A DNA stretch of 24,009 nt from positions 1 to 24,009 of the forward strand of contig JAEZQX010000159.1 of assembly GCA_023441105.1 (NCBI GenBank), read 5' to 3'. This document shows positions 14,584 to 22,062 of this stretch, in pieces. The stretch comes from Pseudomonadota bacterium. Its GTDB lineage: Bacteria > Pseudomonadota > Gammaproteobacteria > Burkholderiales > Burkholderiaceae. How positions within the stretch are numbered: position 1 is the stretch's first letter; each line of letters opens with the position of its first letter. A program made the position numbers and the translations under genes. The notes beneath the pieces are model-generated. The model was not told where the DNA came from. It was given only the letters and a program-made list of their open reading frames with translations, and made no database searches.

Positions 14584-16047
14584 TCAATTCGCTGCCGGGC
14601 AGGCACCGAACTCGCGGTCGTACTCGGCGCTCATCCACGCCACGCGCTCCTGCAACCATGTCTTCAGGTAGTCGACTTCGGACTGGTAGGTGGGACCGAC
14701 GTAGAAGTTGGGCCAGACGTACTGCCCGATGATCGGCCAACGCTGGAAGTTGCGCGCGATGGCCTCGGTGCCGATCATCCCGACAACGTCGTCGACCATG
14801 CCGGCAGCCCCGCTGAACACGCCGGCGCGCTCGAGGGTGCACCAGCGGGCATGCAGGTCCTGGCGGAAGCCGGCGTCCGCGAAGAGGCGCCGGTGCCAGA
14901 TGCCTTCGCGGATCCACCAGCCCTGCGGCGAGGCGATGGGATGGAAGTCGATGTTGCCCGCGCCGATGTCGAAGTCCCAGAGGGGACCGAAGGCCATTGG
15001 CCCGCCTTGCGGCTTGTGCAGGTAGACGCTCGAGCCAAGCGCCACGTCGACCTTGGCATCGAAGTTGCGCATCAGTTCGTTGACCAGGTACCAGTCGATC
15101 GCCGCTCGTCCGTCGAAGTACTTGCGCCAGGCGTCGCCGGCATCCAGGGCCTCCTCGGCTTCGGCGACATGGTTGCGGATATAGGCGAACTGGATCGATG
15201 ACGGGTGGGCGGGATCGGCCAGGTCGTCTTCGTCGAGCCCGGGTTCCTTGATGCAGACCGGCACGCCCATCGGCGTATCCCAGCAGGCGTCCTCGTCGTA
15301 GCGCTTGTCCACTTCCAGGAGCCAGCCGCCCGAGATCTTCGCCGCATCGGTGTCGACATCCGGATCCGGCGGCTCGACGTTGACTCGAGCCGGGCCCACC
15401 TTGACATGCTCGTATACCTGGTAGACGCCCCGGTATTCGCCATTGATCCGCAACTCGACGAAACGCGACCGCGGCGTCCAGGCCATGCCCAGCTTCTCGC
15501 CCAGCATCATCGCCACCTTGTTCCGGGCCAGGGTCTTGTCGGCGAAGTTGGCCAGCAGTGCCCAGTCGCGCTCCGCCGGCATGCCCAGCACCGGTGCCGC
15601 GGTCTTGAGGCGCAGGCGGTAAGGCTTCTTCGGCATGTTCCAGGTCGAATTGCCCCGGCCGCGGATCTCCGCCGGCGCTTCCACCAGCCGGTCGCTTTCC
15701 AGGTCCGATTCGATTCGCACCACCGCCTGCAGGTAGTTCTCGCGATCGGTCACTTCGGCGCCGTTGGCGATGTCGATCGACATCTTCGCGATCGTGGCGG
15801 GGAGGGTGGGAGCGGCGGGCGAGGGCGCCGGTTCGGCGGGCGGCTCGACGGGTTCCGTCGGCGTGGTTGGTGCCGGTCCGGATCCGGGCTGGCTGCCGGG
15901 ACCGCCCGACGGATCGCCCGGCGGCGGACCGCCGGCTTCGGGCGGGGCGGAGACTGCGGTAGGCGGCGGGTCGGAATCAGAGCCGCCGCAGGCGGCAGTC
16001 ACGAGGGCCAGGCTGACGACCAGCAAGAGGCGGTGGTACCGATTCAT
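14584..16047 (-). CDS. CotH-kinase-family lipoprotein
   Basis: 487 residues from the ATG at 16047; AAAGGAG (16063-16057) lies 9 nt upstream. A lipoprotein signal ends at Cys20 (LALVTAAC|GGSDSD), followed by a Pro/Gly-rich linker to about residue 82. The CotH domain then shows its markers: EIRGRGNSTW (128-136 region) with MPKKPYRLRLK, LLANFADKTLARNK (164-177), YRGVYQVYEHV, GGWLLEVDK, and GPLWDFDIGAGN (354-365) with the DFD metal motif. Spore-coat CotH of Bacillus is an atypical protein kinase. Gram-negative surface lipoprotein homologues are common, often with unknown targets. Here it is probably anchored in the outer membrane or periplasm; kinase activity is inferred from the conserved motifs only. 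Confidence 0.9.
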   Translation of the reverse strand: MNRYHRLLLVVSLALVTAACGGSDSDPPPTAVSAPPEAGGPPPGDPSGGPGSQPGSGPAPTTPTEPVEPPAEPAPSPAAPTLPATIAKMSIDIANGAEVTDRENYLQAVVRIESDLESDRLVEAPAEIRGRGNSTWNMPKKPYRLRLKTAAPVLGMPAERDWALLANFADKTLARNKVAMMLGEKLGMAWTPRSRFVELRINGEYRGVYQVYEHVKVGPARVNVEPPDPDVDTDAAKISGGWLLEVDKRYDEDACWDTPMGVPVCIKEPGLDEDDLADPAHPSSIQFAYIRNHVAEAEEALDAGDAWRKYFDGRAAIDWYLVNELMRNFDAKVDVALGSSVYLHKPQGGPMAFGPLWDFDIGAGNIDFHPIASPQGWWIREGIWHRRLFADAGFRQDLHARWCTLERAGVFSGAAGMVDDVVGMIGTEAIARNFQRWPIIGQYVWPNFYVGPTYQSEVDYLKTWLQERVAWMSAEYDREFGACPAAN

Positions 16048-16214
16048 CCCGGGAGGCTCCTTTCGTTGGCCTGACCGGCGCGGCAGGTTTCGTCGCCAGC
16101 AAGGGGCATGCCCACTTGCCAAGTCCGGGTAATCCCAACAGAATCCGCCCACGCTGCTGGACTGCCGGTAACACGCCCGTGGCGGGGATCTTCCAAGAAC
16201 AGGAGACGATACTG

Positions 16215-16502
16215 GTGGTAGAGGACAACGAACACTGGGAATGGACCGAGCTCAGCAGTGCCGTGGGTGAGGCATTGCTCGACGTCGAACGTACCTTCCT
16301 CGATGTGGTGGAGCGCCAATCGGCCGGGGTCGAGGAAATGTCTCCCGCGGCAGCGGCGGGGCCGGCGTTGAAGGCCTACCTCGCGGCCTGGTCGCGGCTC
16401 GACGACGCCCATCGCGGGCTGGCCCGTTTCCTCTCCGGGAGGGCGACGCCCCTGCCTCTGATGGAGCTGCGCTGCGGGCAGTGCCTGCAGGAGCTTCGCT
16501 GA
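16215..16502 (+). CDS. small helical hypothetical protein
   Basis: 95 residues if translation starts at the GTG at 16215, which has AGGAG at 16201-16205, 9 nt upstream. An ATG far upstream (16116) has no such signal and would read through the promoter region of the CotH gene. The protein is mostly alpha-helical (ELSSAVGEALLDVERTFLDV, then a Pro/Ala break and LKAYLAAWSRLDDAHRGLARFL) and ends with MELRCGQCLQELR, a CxxC pair. No family recognised. It is divergent from CotH by 167 nt. Confidence 0.55.
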   Translation: MVEDNEHWEWTELSSAVGEALLDVERTFLDVVERQSAGVEEMSPAAAAGPALKAYLAAWSRLDDAHRGLARFLSGRATPLPLMELRCGQCLQELR

Positions 16503-16695
16503 AGCCGGTCTCCCGGCGGCGGAGCGGTGTGCGGTCGTCGTCCCGGACGCCTTTGTGCGGCTTCCGTGCACTTCGCCGTTGTATTCATGCGGAACCAGTG
16601 TGCCTTTGTGTAATAGTGCACGATACGGATGCAGGTCTGCCGTCAATATCTGGCCTGCGTTCGAAGCACTAATTCACGACAAGGAAGCACATTAC

Positions 16696-17568
16696 ATGCA
16701 GCGCAAGACCGACGACCAATCGCGGCTCGAGACCCTAGCCCCGGCCGCACCTACCGAAGCTCCCACCCTGGCAGGCGCTGCTGTATCGCGCAGGTCCTGG
16801 CGTGCACGTGGCGCCGCTGCCGGTGTCATCGCGCTCGCGCTCGGCCTGGCCGGCTGCGGCGGTGGCAGCGACAACAACGACGAGCCTCCGGTGGCCGAGC
16901 AGCCTGCTCCCGCGCCGGTTGAGCCGCCTGCTCCCCCGGCCGAGGTACCGCCCCCGGTCGAGACGCCGGCACCGCCGCCGGGACCGGTCGATCCCACGCC
17001 TGCCGGCTTCACGAAGGCGGGTGAAGTCACCGCCGCTACTGGTGACGTCGGCGACGTGTACAAGGATTCCACCAACACCCGTACGGTGGTGCTCAATGCA
17101 GCCAACAACCGCTATTACGAAGTCATCACCAAGCCGCTGACCTGGACAGCGGCCGAAGCGGATGCGGTTACCCTCGGCGGGAAGCTGGCTTCGCCCAGCG
17201 ATGCGGCAAGCCTGCTGGTGATCAAGCTGGCTTTCGGCTCCGTGCTGCCTTTGGGCGGCGCAGCGACCGGCGCCAACGGCGCCTGGGTTGGCCTGCTGCA
17301 GGCACCGGGCAGCGCAGCGAAGGATGCCGGATGGACCTTCGTGGATACGACAGCCCTGCCGCCGGCTTCGCCGTTCTGGAATGCCGGTGAGCCGAACGAC
17401 GCGGCTGGCGCAGCCGAAGCCAACGCCGAGAACTTCGGCGCGATCTTCGCCGGCGCGTCGGCCGACGAGGCCGACCTGAAGATGTTCTACGACGCCGGTG
17501 CGACCGGTTCGACGGACGTGCAGCCGATGTACGTGCTCGAGTTCGAGAACAAGGAAGCGGTCAAGTAA
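16696..17568 (+). CDS. lipoprotein with C-type-lectin-like domain
   Basis: 290 residues from the ATG at 16696, with AGGA (16682-16685) 10 nt upstream. An unusually long polar N-region (about 35 residues, ending SRRSWRARG) precedes the hydrophobic segment and lipobox (ALGLAGC, Cys54). A Pro/Val/Glu-rich linker spans about 64-103. The C-terminal part (about 138-284) reads as a C-type-lectin-like fold: RYYEVITKPLTWTAAEADAV, GGKLASPSDA, GAWVGLLQ, GWTFVDTTAL, FWNAGEPNDAAG, ENFGAI, and MYVLEFE. It includes the EPN triplet (232-234) known from mannose-type calcium sites. The domain has no cysteines, so it lacks the usual disulfides. It is likely a surface adhesin or glycan-binding protein; the ligand is unknown. 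Confidence 0.78.
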   Translation: MQRKTDDQSRLETLAPAAPTEAPTLAGAAVSRRSWRARGAAAGVIALALGLAGCGGGSDNNDEPPVAEQPAPAPVEPPAPPAEVPPPVETPAPPPGPVDPTPAGFTKAGEVTAATGDVGDVYKDSTNTRTVVLNAANNRYYEVITKPLTWTAAEADAVTLGGKLASPSDAASLLVIKLAFGSVLPLGGAATGANGAWVGLLQAPGSAAKDAGWTFVDTTALPPASPFWNAGEPNDAAGAAEANAENFGAIFAGASADEADLKMFYDAGATGSTDVQPMYVLEFENKEAVK

Positions 17569-17580
17569 GCGGTCAGGTAA
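17557..17580 (+). repeat. 12-bp tandem duplication across a stop codon
   Basis: GCGGTCAAGTAA (17557-17568), which includes the lectin-gene stop, is followed directly by GCGGTCAGGTAA (17569-17580). The copies differ at one base, and the second TAA is in frame as a backup stop. It is probably a local slippage event. Confidence 0.7.
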
Positions 17581-17590
17581 GCGACCTGTC

Positions 17591-17661
17591 GATGCGGCCG
17601 GCACCCCGGTCGCATCATTCGACGGCCAGCCCCGGAGGAGGTTCTCCAGGCGCTGGCCGTC
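17591..17661. terminator. two strong hairpins between convergent genes
   Basis: The 91-nt gap between the lectin-domain gene and the aminotransferase gene holds two hairpins. The first spans 17591-17616: an 11-bp stem (one G-T pair) with a CACC loop, arms starting GATGCG and ending CGCATC. The second has perfect 10-bp arms GACGGCCAGC (17621-17630) and GCTGGCCGTC (17652-17661), the latter overlapping the aminotransferase stop codon. No T tract follows either. Position and strength fit a bidirectional termination region. Confidence 0.5.
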
Positions 17662-19030
17662 AGTTCATCGACGCCTCGAAGCGCAGCATCGCGCGATCGA
17701 ACCGCGCGAACATCTCGTCGACCTGACCGGCTTCGATGATCAGGGGCGGGCAGAAGGCGATGCTGTCGCCCATGGCGCGCACGATCAGTCCTTCCTCGAG
17801 CGCCAGCGCGGCCAGGCGCATGCCCATCTTGAGGCCGGGATCGAACGACTTCTTCGCCGCCGGCTCCTCCGCCAGTTCCACCGCACCGATCAGGCCGATG
17901 CCCCTGACCTCCCCGACGCGCGGCCGCGACGCATAACGACGCAGGCCCGCCTGGAAGCGAGGCACCAGCGCCTTGACCTTCGCGAGGATGTTCTCGTCCT
18001 GGTAGACCTGCAGCGTCTCCAATGCGATCGCGCAGGAGACGGGATGGCCGGAATAGGTGAAGCCGTGGCCGAAGGTGCCGATCCTGCCGCTGTTGCCGGC
18101 GATGGCGGAATGGAGCTTCTCCGACACCAGCACGGCGGAGATCGGCGCGTAGCCGGAGGAGAGTGCCTTGGCTGCCGTCAGGATGTCCGGCTGCAGCCCG
18201 AAGGTGGTCGATCCGAACATCTCGCCGGTGCGGCAGAAGCCGCAGATCACCTCGTCGGCGATCAGCAGGACGTCGTGCCTGCGCAGCACCGCCTGCACCT
18301 TGTCGAAGTAGCCGGCCGGCGGCACGACCACGCCACCTGCGCCCATCACCGGTTCGGCGATGAAGGCCCCCACCGTCTCCGGGCCCTCGGCGAGGATGCG
18401 CTGCTCGAGCTCGTCTGCCAGTCGGGTCGCGAACGCCTCCTCGGACTCGTCCGGCTGCGCGAAGCGGTAGTGGTGCGGACAGCCGACATGCAGGATGCGA
18501 TCGATCGGCAGGTCGAAATCCAGGTGATTGGGTGCCAGGCCGCTCAGGCTGGCCGCAGCGACCGTGACGCCGTGGTAGGCGTTGCGCCGGGCGATGATCT
18601 TCTTCTTGGCCGGCTTGCCGATGGCATTGTGGTAGTACCAGACCAGCTTGACCGCGGTGTCGTTCGCTTCCGAGCCGGAGTTGGCGAAGAAGGCCTTCGA
18701 CATCGGCACCGGCGCCAGCGCAACCAGCTTCTCCGCCAGCGCGATGGCCGCCTCGTTGGAGCGGTGGTTGAAGGTGTGGTAGTAGGGCAGCGACCGCAGC
18801 GCGGCGCTACCGGCGTTGGCGAGCCGCTCGTTGCTGAAGCCGAGGGAGGCGCACCAGAGGCCGGACATCGCCTCGAGGTAGCGCCGGCCGCCATCGTCCT
18901 CGACGAAGATGCCGTCGCCGCGGCGGATGACCAGGGGACCCACCTGGGGATGGGTCGCAAGGTTGGTGAATGGATGGAGATGGGCGGCGATGTCGTTTGC
19001 CGCCATCGCGGCGGCGTCTGCAGCTGCCAT
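17660..19030 (-). CDS. class III aminotransferase (omega-transaminase-like)
   Basis: A 456-residue PLP enzyme of the class III (ornithine/omega-amino acid) aminotransferase family. Residues seen: ANSGSEANDTAVKLV (116-130) for phosphate binding, YHG (152-154), AEPVMGAGGVVVPP, LIADEVICGFCRTG with Asp259 for the pyridine nitrogen, and the Schiff-base Lys288 in TAAKALSSGYAPISA. Length is normal. Such enzymes move an amino group from a terminal amine, often to pyruvate or a keto acid; the exact substrate cannot be read. The ATG starts one nucleotide after the aldolase-family stop codon, so the two genes are translationally coupled, and a product or substrate link between them is likely. Confidence 0.93.
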   Translation of the reverse strand: MAAADAAAMAANDIAAHLHPFTNLATHPQVGPLVIRRGDGIFVEDDGGRRYLEAMSGLWCASLGFSNERLANAGSAALRSLPYYHTFNHRSNEAAIALAEKLVALAPVPMSKAFFANSGSEANDTAVKLVWYYHNAIGKPAKKKIIARRNAYHGVTVAAASLSGLAPNHLDFDLPIDRILHVGCPHHYRFAQPDESEEAFATRLADELEQRILAEGPETVGAFIAEPVMGAGGVVVPPAGYFDKVQAVLRRHDVLLIADEVICGFCRTGEMFGSTTFGLQPDILTAAKALSSGYAPISAVLVSEKLHSAIAGNSGRIGTFGHGFTYSGHPVSCAIALETLQVYQDENILAKVKALVPRFQAGLRRYASRPRVGEVRGIGLIGAVELAEEPAAKKSFDPGLKMGMRLAALALEEGLIVRAMGDSIAFCPPLIIEAGQVDEMFARFDRAMLRFEASMN

Positions 19031-19031
19031 G

Positions 19032-19877
19032 TCAATCCCGGAAGGAAGTCGCCGGCAGCGGCTCGATCCGCTGCAGCAATGCCTGCCACTCGCGCAGGTA
19101 CGGATCGACCCACTGGCCGGCTGGTCCGTTGCCGCGCCCTCCGCCCGCTTGGCCGTCCTGCGATCGGCCCCAACGGTCGTACTGCCGCGCGGTCTTCTCG
19201 CAGATCTCCGGCGGCACCGGGTTCACCGCCTGGTTGCTCGACTCGATCGCCACCTGCACCTTGCACGCGCGCTCCAGGTTCAGCATCAGGATCACGGCTT
19301 CCGGGATCGTGCGTCCGAGCGTGACCAGCCCGTGATTGCGCAGGATCAGCACGCGCGCGGTCGGGCCGAGGTCCTCCACCAGGCGGACCTTCTCGCCGGC
19401 ATCCAGCGCGATCCCCTCGAAGTCGTGATAGACCACCCGGTCGTAGAACTGCAGCGCCCACTGGTTGCACGGGCGCAGGCCGCCGGCGAGCGACGAAACC
19501 GCCACGCCCGCGACGGTGTGGGTGTGCAGGACGCAGGCGGCATCATGCCGGGCCGAATGGATCGCGCTGTGGATGGTGAAACCGGCCGGATTGACGTCGT
19601 ACGGCGAGTCGTCGAGGACGCGACCCTCGAGATCGATCTTCACCAGCGACGAGGCGGTGATGTCCCGGAACAGCATGCCATACGGATTGATCAGGAACTG
19701 GTCGGTCGTTCCGGGCACCCGCGCCGAGATGTGGGTGTAGATGCTGTCGTCCATGCCGAAATGCGCCACCAGCCGATAGGCCGCGGCCAGATCCTGGCGC
19801 ACCTCCCGCTCGGCATCTGCCGGCGCCTGCCGCCGGTGGCCCGAGGTTTCCTGGTAGTCGGCTTCCTGAAGTTGCAT
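19032..19877 (-). CDS. class II aldolase/adducin family protein
   Basis: 281 residues from the ATG at 19877, which has GGAAGGA upstream; an upstream TTG at 19892 would add five residues but includes that ribosome site. Class II aldolase fold with zinc ligands His118 and His120 (VLHTHT) and His182 (LRNHGLVTLG), plus THISARVPG, FLINPYG, and SLVKIDLEG. In true fuculose-phosphate-type aldolases a catalytic Glu precedes the His pair. Here that region reads FTIHSAIHSARHD, so the exact reaction may differ, as in adducin-like members. It is the first gene of a minus-strand pair with the aminotransferase and is divergent from the hydrolase-desaturase-dehydrogenase operon. The N-terminal 25 residues are polar and probably disordered. 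Confidence 0.9.
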   Translation of the reverse strand: MQLQEADYQETSGHRRQAPADAEREVRQDLAAAYRLVAHFGMDDSIYTHISARVPGTTDQFLINPYGMLFRDITASSLVKIDLEGRVLDDSPYDVNPAGFTIHSAIHSARHDAACVLHTHTVAGVAVSSLAGGLRPCNQWALQFYDRVVYHDFEGIALDAGEKVRLVEDLGPTARVLILRNHGLVTLGRTIPEAVILMLNLERACKVQVAIESSNQAVNPVPPEICEKTARQYDRWGRSQDGQAGGGRGNGPAGQWVDPYLREWQALLQRIEPLPATSFRD

Positions 19878-20004
19878 CTGAGTTCCTTCCAAGTCATGAT
19901 CGTCTATGATGCTCCAGCGCAGCGCCGGGTGCCTGGCGACTGTGACTGGAATGCTTGTTGCTTGACGACTTTAACAGGGAACGAGGCCGCGGCCGCCACT
20001 CCTG
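19878..20004. promoter_or_regulatory. divergent promoter region of the 17.6-23.2 kb cluster
   Basis: 127 nt separate the aldolase-family start (minus) from the MetX-like hydrolase start (plus), so both operon promoters must lie here. ATGAT occurs twice with 5 nt between (19896-19900 and 19906-19910). TGTTGCTTGACGACTTTAAC (19956-19975) contains a -35-like TTGACG on the plus strand, without a good -10 at the right distance. No regulator gene is adjacent. Confidence 0.4.
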
Positions 20005-21039
20005 ATGAGCAGCGATCCGATGAGCGACCGCGGTGTCGCGGTCTATCAGGCAGGCAACGTCGTGCTGCAGTCGGGACGGACCTTTCGCGGCATGAAGCTG
20101 GCATACAAGACCTACGGCCGGCTCGACGCGACGCGCTCCAACGTGATCGTCTATCCCACGTCCTACAGCGCCCAGCACGACGACATCGATTTCATGATCG
20201 GCGAGGGTGCCGCCCTGGATCCGACGAAGTACTTCATCGTCATCCCGAACCTGTTCGGCAATGGTCTGTCCAGCTCGCCCTCCAACACGCCGTGGCCCGA
20301 CGTCGGCAGCCGCTATCCGGACGTGACCTTCTTCGATGCCGTCCACGTCCAGCGCCGCATGCTCGCCGAGTTGTGGGGCATCGAGCGGGTCGCCCTCGTC
20401 TACGGCTGGTCGATGGGCGCGATGCAGGCCTATCACTGGGCCGCGCTGTTCCCGAAGGCGGTCGAGCGGATCGCGGTGGTGTGTGGCAGCGCCCGCTGCG
20501 CCCCGCACAACAAGGTCTTCATCGAAGGCGCGATGAGCGCCCTGATGGCGGATCCCTGCTTCCAGGACGGCGTCTTCAATGGCCGGCCGGTTCGTGGCTT
20601 TCGCGCGATGGGCCGGGTCTATGCCGGCTGGGCCCTGTCGCAGACTTTCTACCGCGAGGAACTGTGGCGTCGCCTCGGTGCCTCGTCGCTCGAGGACTAT
20701 CTGGTTTCGGCCTGGGAGACGAATTTCTCCCGCCGCGACCCGGCCGACCTGCTGGCGCAATTCCGAACCTGGCAGAACGGCGACATCAGCGCCAACGAAC
20801 GCTATCGCGGCAACCTCGCCGAGGCGCTCGCCGCCATCGAGGCGCGGACGCTGCTGATGCCGGGCGATCATGACCTCTACTTCCAGGTCGACGACAACCG
20901 GCTCGAGATGCGCCACCTTCGCCAGGCGGAGCTGCGGCCGATCCCTTCGGTGTGGGGCCATCGTGCCGGCAATCCGCGCGACCAGCCCGACGACCGCGCC
21001 TTCATCGAGTCGCAGGTGAAGGCGCTCCTGGCCACATGA
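20005..21039 (+). CDS. MetX-like alpha/beta hydrolase
   Basis: 344 residues from the ATG at 20005 (a second ATG at 20020 is also possible; neither has a clear ribosome site). The fold resembles homoserine O-acetyltransferase (MetX): LAYKTYGRLDATRSNVIVYP, NLFGNGLSSSPSNT, nucleophile Ser136 in VYGWSMGAMQAYHWAALFP, Asp290 in GDHDLYFQ and His319 in VWGHRAGNP. MetX proper has GGSMGGMQ at the nucleophile and a homoserine-binding Arg region; the change to GWSMGAMQ and the operon context argue against methionine synthesis. It is probably a hydrolase or acyltransferase acting on the pathway intermediate. It overlaps the desaturase gene by 4 nt (ATGA). Confidence 0.85.
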   Translation: MSSDPMSDRGVAVYQAGNVVLQSGRTFRGMKLAYKTYGRLDATRSNVIVYPTSYSAQHDDIDFMIGEGAALDPTKYFIVIPNLFGNGLSSSPSNTPWPDVGSRYPDVTFFDAVHVQRRMLAELWGIERVALVYGWSMGAMQAYHWAALFPKAVERIAVVCGSARCAPHNKVFIEGAMSALMADPCFQDGVFNGRPVRGFRAMGRVYAGWALSQTFYREELWRRLGASSLEDYLVSAWETNFSRRDPADLLAQFRTWQNGDISANERYRGNLAEALAAIEARTLLMPGDHDLYFQVDDNRLEMRHLRQAELRPIPSVWGHRAGNPRDQPDDRAFIESQVKALLAT

Positions 21040-22034
21040 GCTCGCCGCTGCGCTTCCAGCCGCCGCAACCCACGGCCGGCCCGCCGGCCGCGCCCCCCGG
21101 CCAACCGGTGCCGTTTCGGCTCAAGGCCCGGGACCTGATGCCCTTGTCGGCACGGTCGGACGCGCCGGCCGCGTGGCGCGCAGCCGGGCATTTCGCGGCC
21201 ATCGCGGTGGTTGCGTCCGCGCTCTGGTTCGCGCTCGACACCTGGTGGGCGCTGCCGCTGACGATCCTGCTCGGCTACGTCCTGGCTTTCCTGTTCACCA
21301 TGGAGCACGAGACCGCGCACCAGACCGCTTTCCGTACGCGAGCGTGGAACTACCTGCTGGGTCATGTCGCCGGCTTCGCCATCCTGCTGCCCTACGAGTA
21401 CTACCGGGCATTTCACTGGGAGCACCATCGCCACACCCAGGATCCGGAGCGCGATCCGGAGTTGGCGGTACCGCTGCCGAGCACGACGGCGGGGCTGCTG
21501 TGGACGTGGTCGGGCGGGCCGATCCTGATCGGACGCCTGCGGTTGCTCGTTGCCCATGGCGTGCGCGGCAAGGTCAGCGTGCCCTGGGTCCAGCCGGACC
21601 AGCGTCCGCTCATCGCGCGCGAGGCGCGGACCTACCTGGCCGGCTACCTGCTGCTGATCGGCGCTTCGGTGGTTGCGGGATCGGCAGCCATCGTCTGGCT
21701 GTGGCTGCTGCCGCTGCTCGTGGGGCAGCTGTTTCTGCGTCCCTACCTGCTGGCGGAGCACACCGGCTGCGCCCACAGCGGCGACATGCTCGAGAACACG
21801 CGCACCACCTACAGCAACGCCGCGGTTCGCTTCTTCGCCTGGAACATGCCGTTCCACGCGGAACATCACGCCTATCCGGCGGTGCCGTTCCATGCGCTGC
21901 CAAGGCTCAACCGGCTCCTCGCCAGGCACATCGTGCATACCGAACCCGGCTACCGCGCCGCCACCGCGACCGTGGTCCGGCACCTGCTGAGCGATCCGGC
22001 AACCGCTCCCGCGACCACTGCAAGCCGCCGCTGA
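21036..22034 (+). CDS. membrane fatty acid desaturase-family (di-iron) protein
   Basis: 332 residues from the ATG at 21036, which overlaps the previous stop as ATGA; a longer in-frame start at 20952 has no support. Several membrane segments, and the three histidine boxes of the membrane di-iron family: HETAH (91-95), HWEHHRHT (127-134) and HAEHHAYP (274-281), with extra His242 and His247. These motifs bind two irons that activate O2 for desaturation or hydroxylation of a hydrophobic substrate. The family also contains carotenoid ketolases, alkane hydroxylases and hydroxylases of amine or fatty chains, so 'desaturase' is a fold name, not a proven reaction. The N-terminal 30 residues are Pro-rich and soluble. 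Confidence 0.9.
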   Translation: MSSPLRFQPPQPTAGPPAAPPGQPVPFRLKARDLMPLSARSDAPAAWRAAGHFAAIAVVASALWFALDTWWALPLTILLGYVLAFLFTMEHETAHQTAFRTRAWNYLLGHVAGFAILLPYEYYRAFHWEHHRHTQDPERDPELAVPLPSTTAGLLWTWSGGPILIGRLRLLVAHGVRGKVSVPWVQPDQRPLIAREARTYLAGYLLLIGASVVAGSAAIVWLWLLPLLVGQLFLRPYLLAEHTGCAHSGDMLENTRTTYSNAAVRFFAWNMPFHAEHHAYPAVPFHALPRLNRLLARHIVHTEPGYRAATATVVRHLLSDPATAPATTASRR

Positions 22035-22062
22035 CCCCGGCGGATTCCGGCACCGAACCGCC

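Noticed and set aside
17498..20873. Long plus-strand open frames (17498-19324 and 18909-20873) opposite the aminotransferase and aldolase genes
   Set aside because: They are antisense to clear enzyme genes, show Arg/Gly/His-rich low-complexity protein with no family motifs, and are expected in GC-rich DNA.
20005..21039. Homoserine O-acetyltransferase (metX) for methionine synthesis
   Set aside because: The nucleophile context is GWSMGAMQ instead of GGSMGGMQ, no metW lies next to it, and the operon partners are oxidative enzymes.
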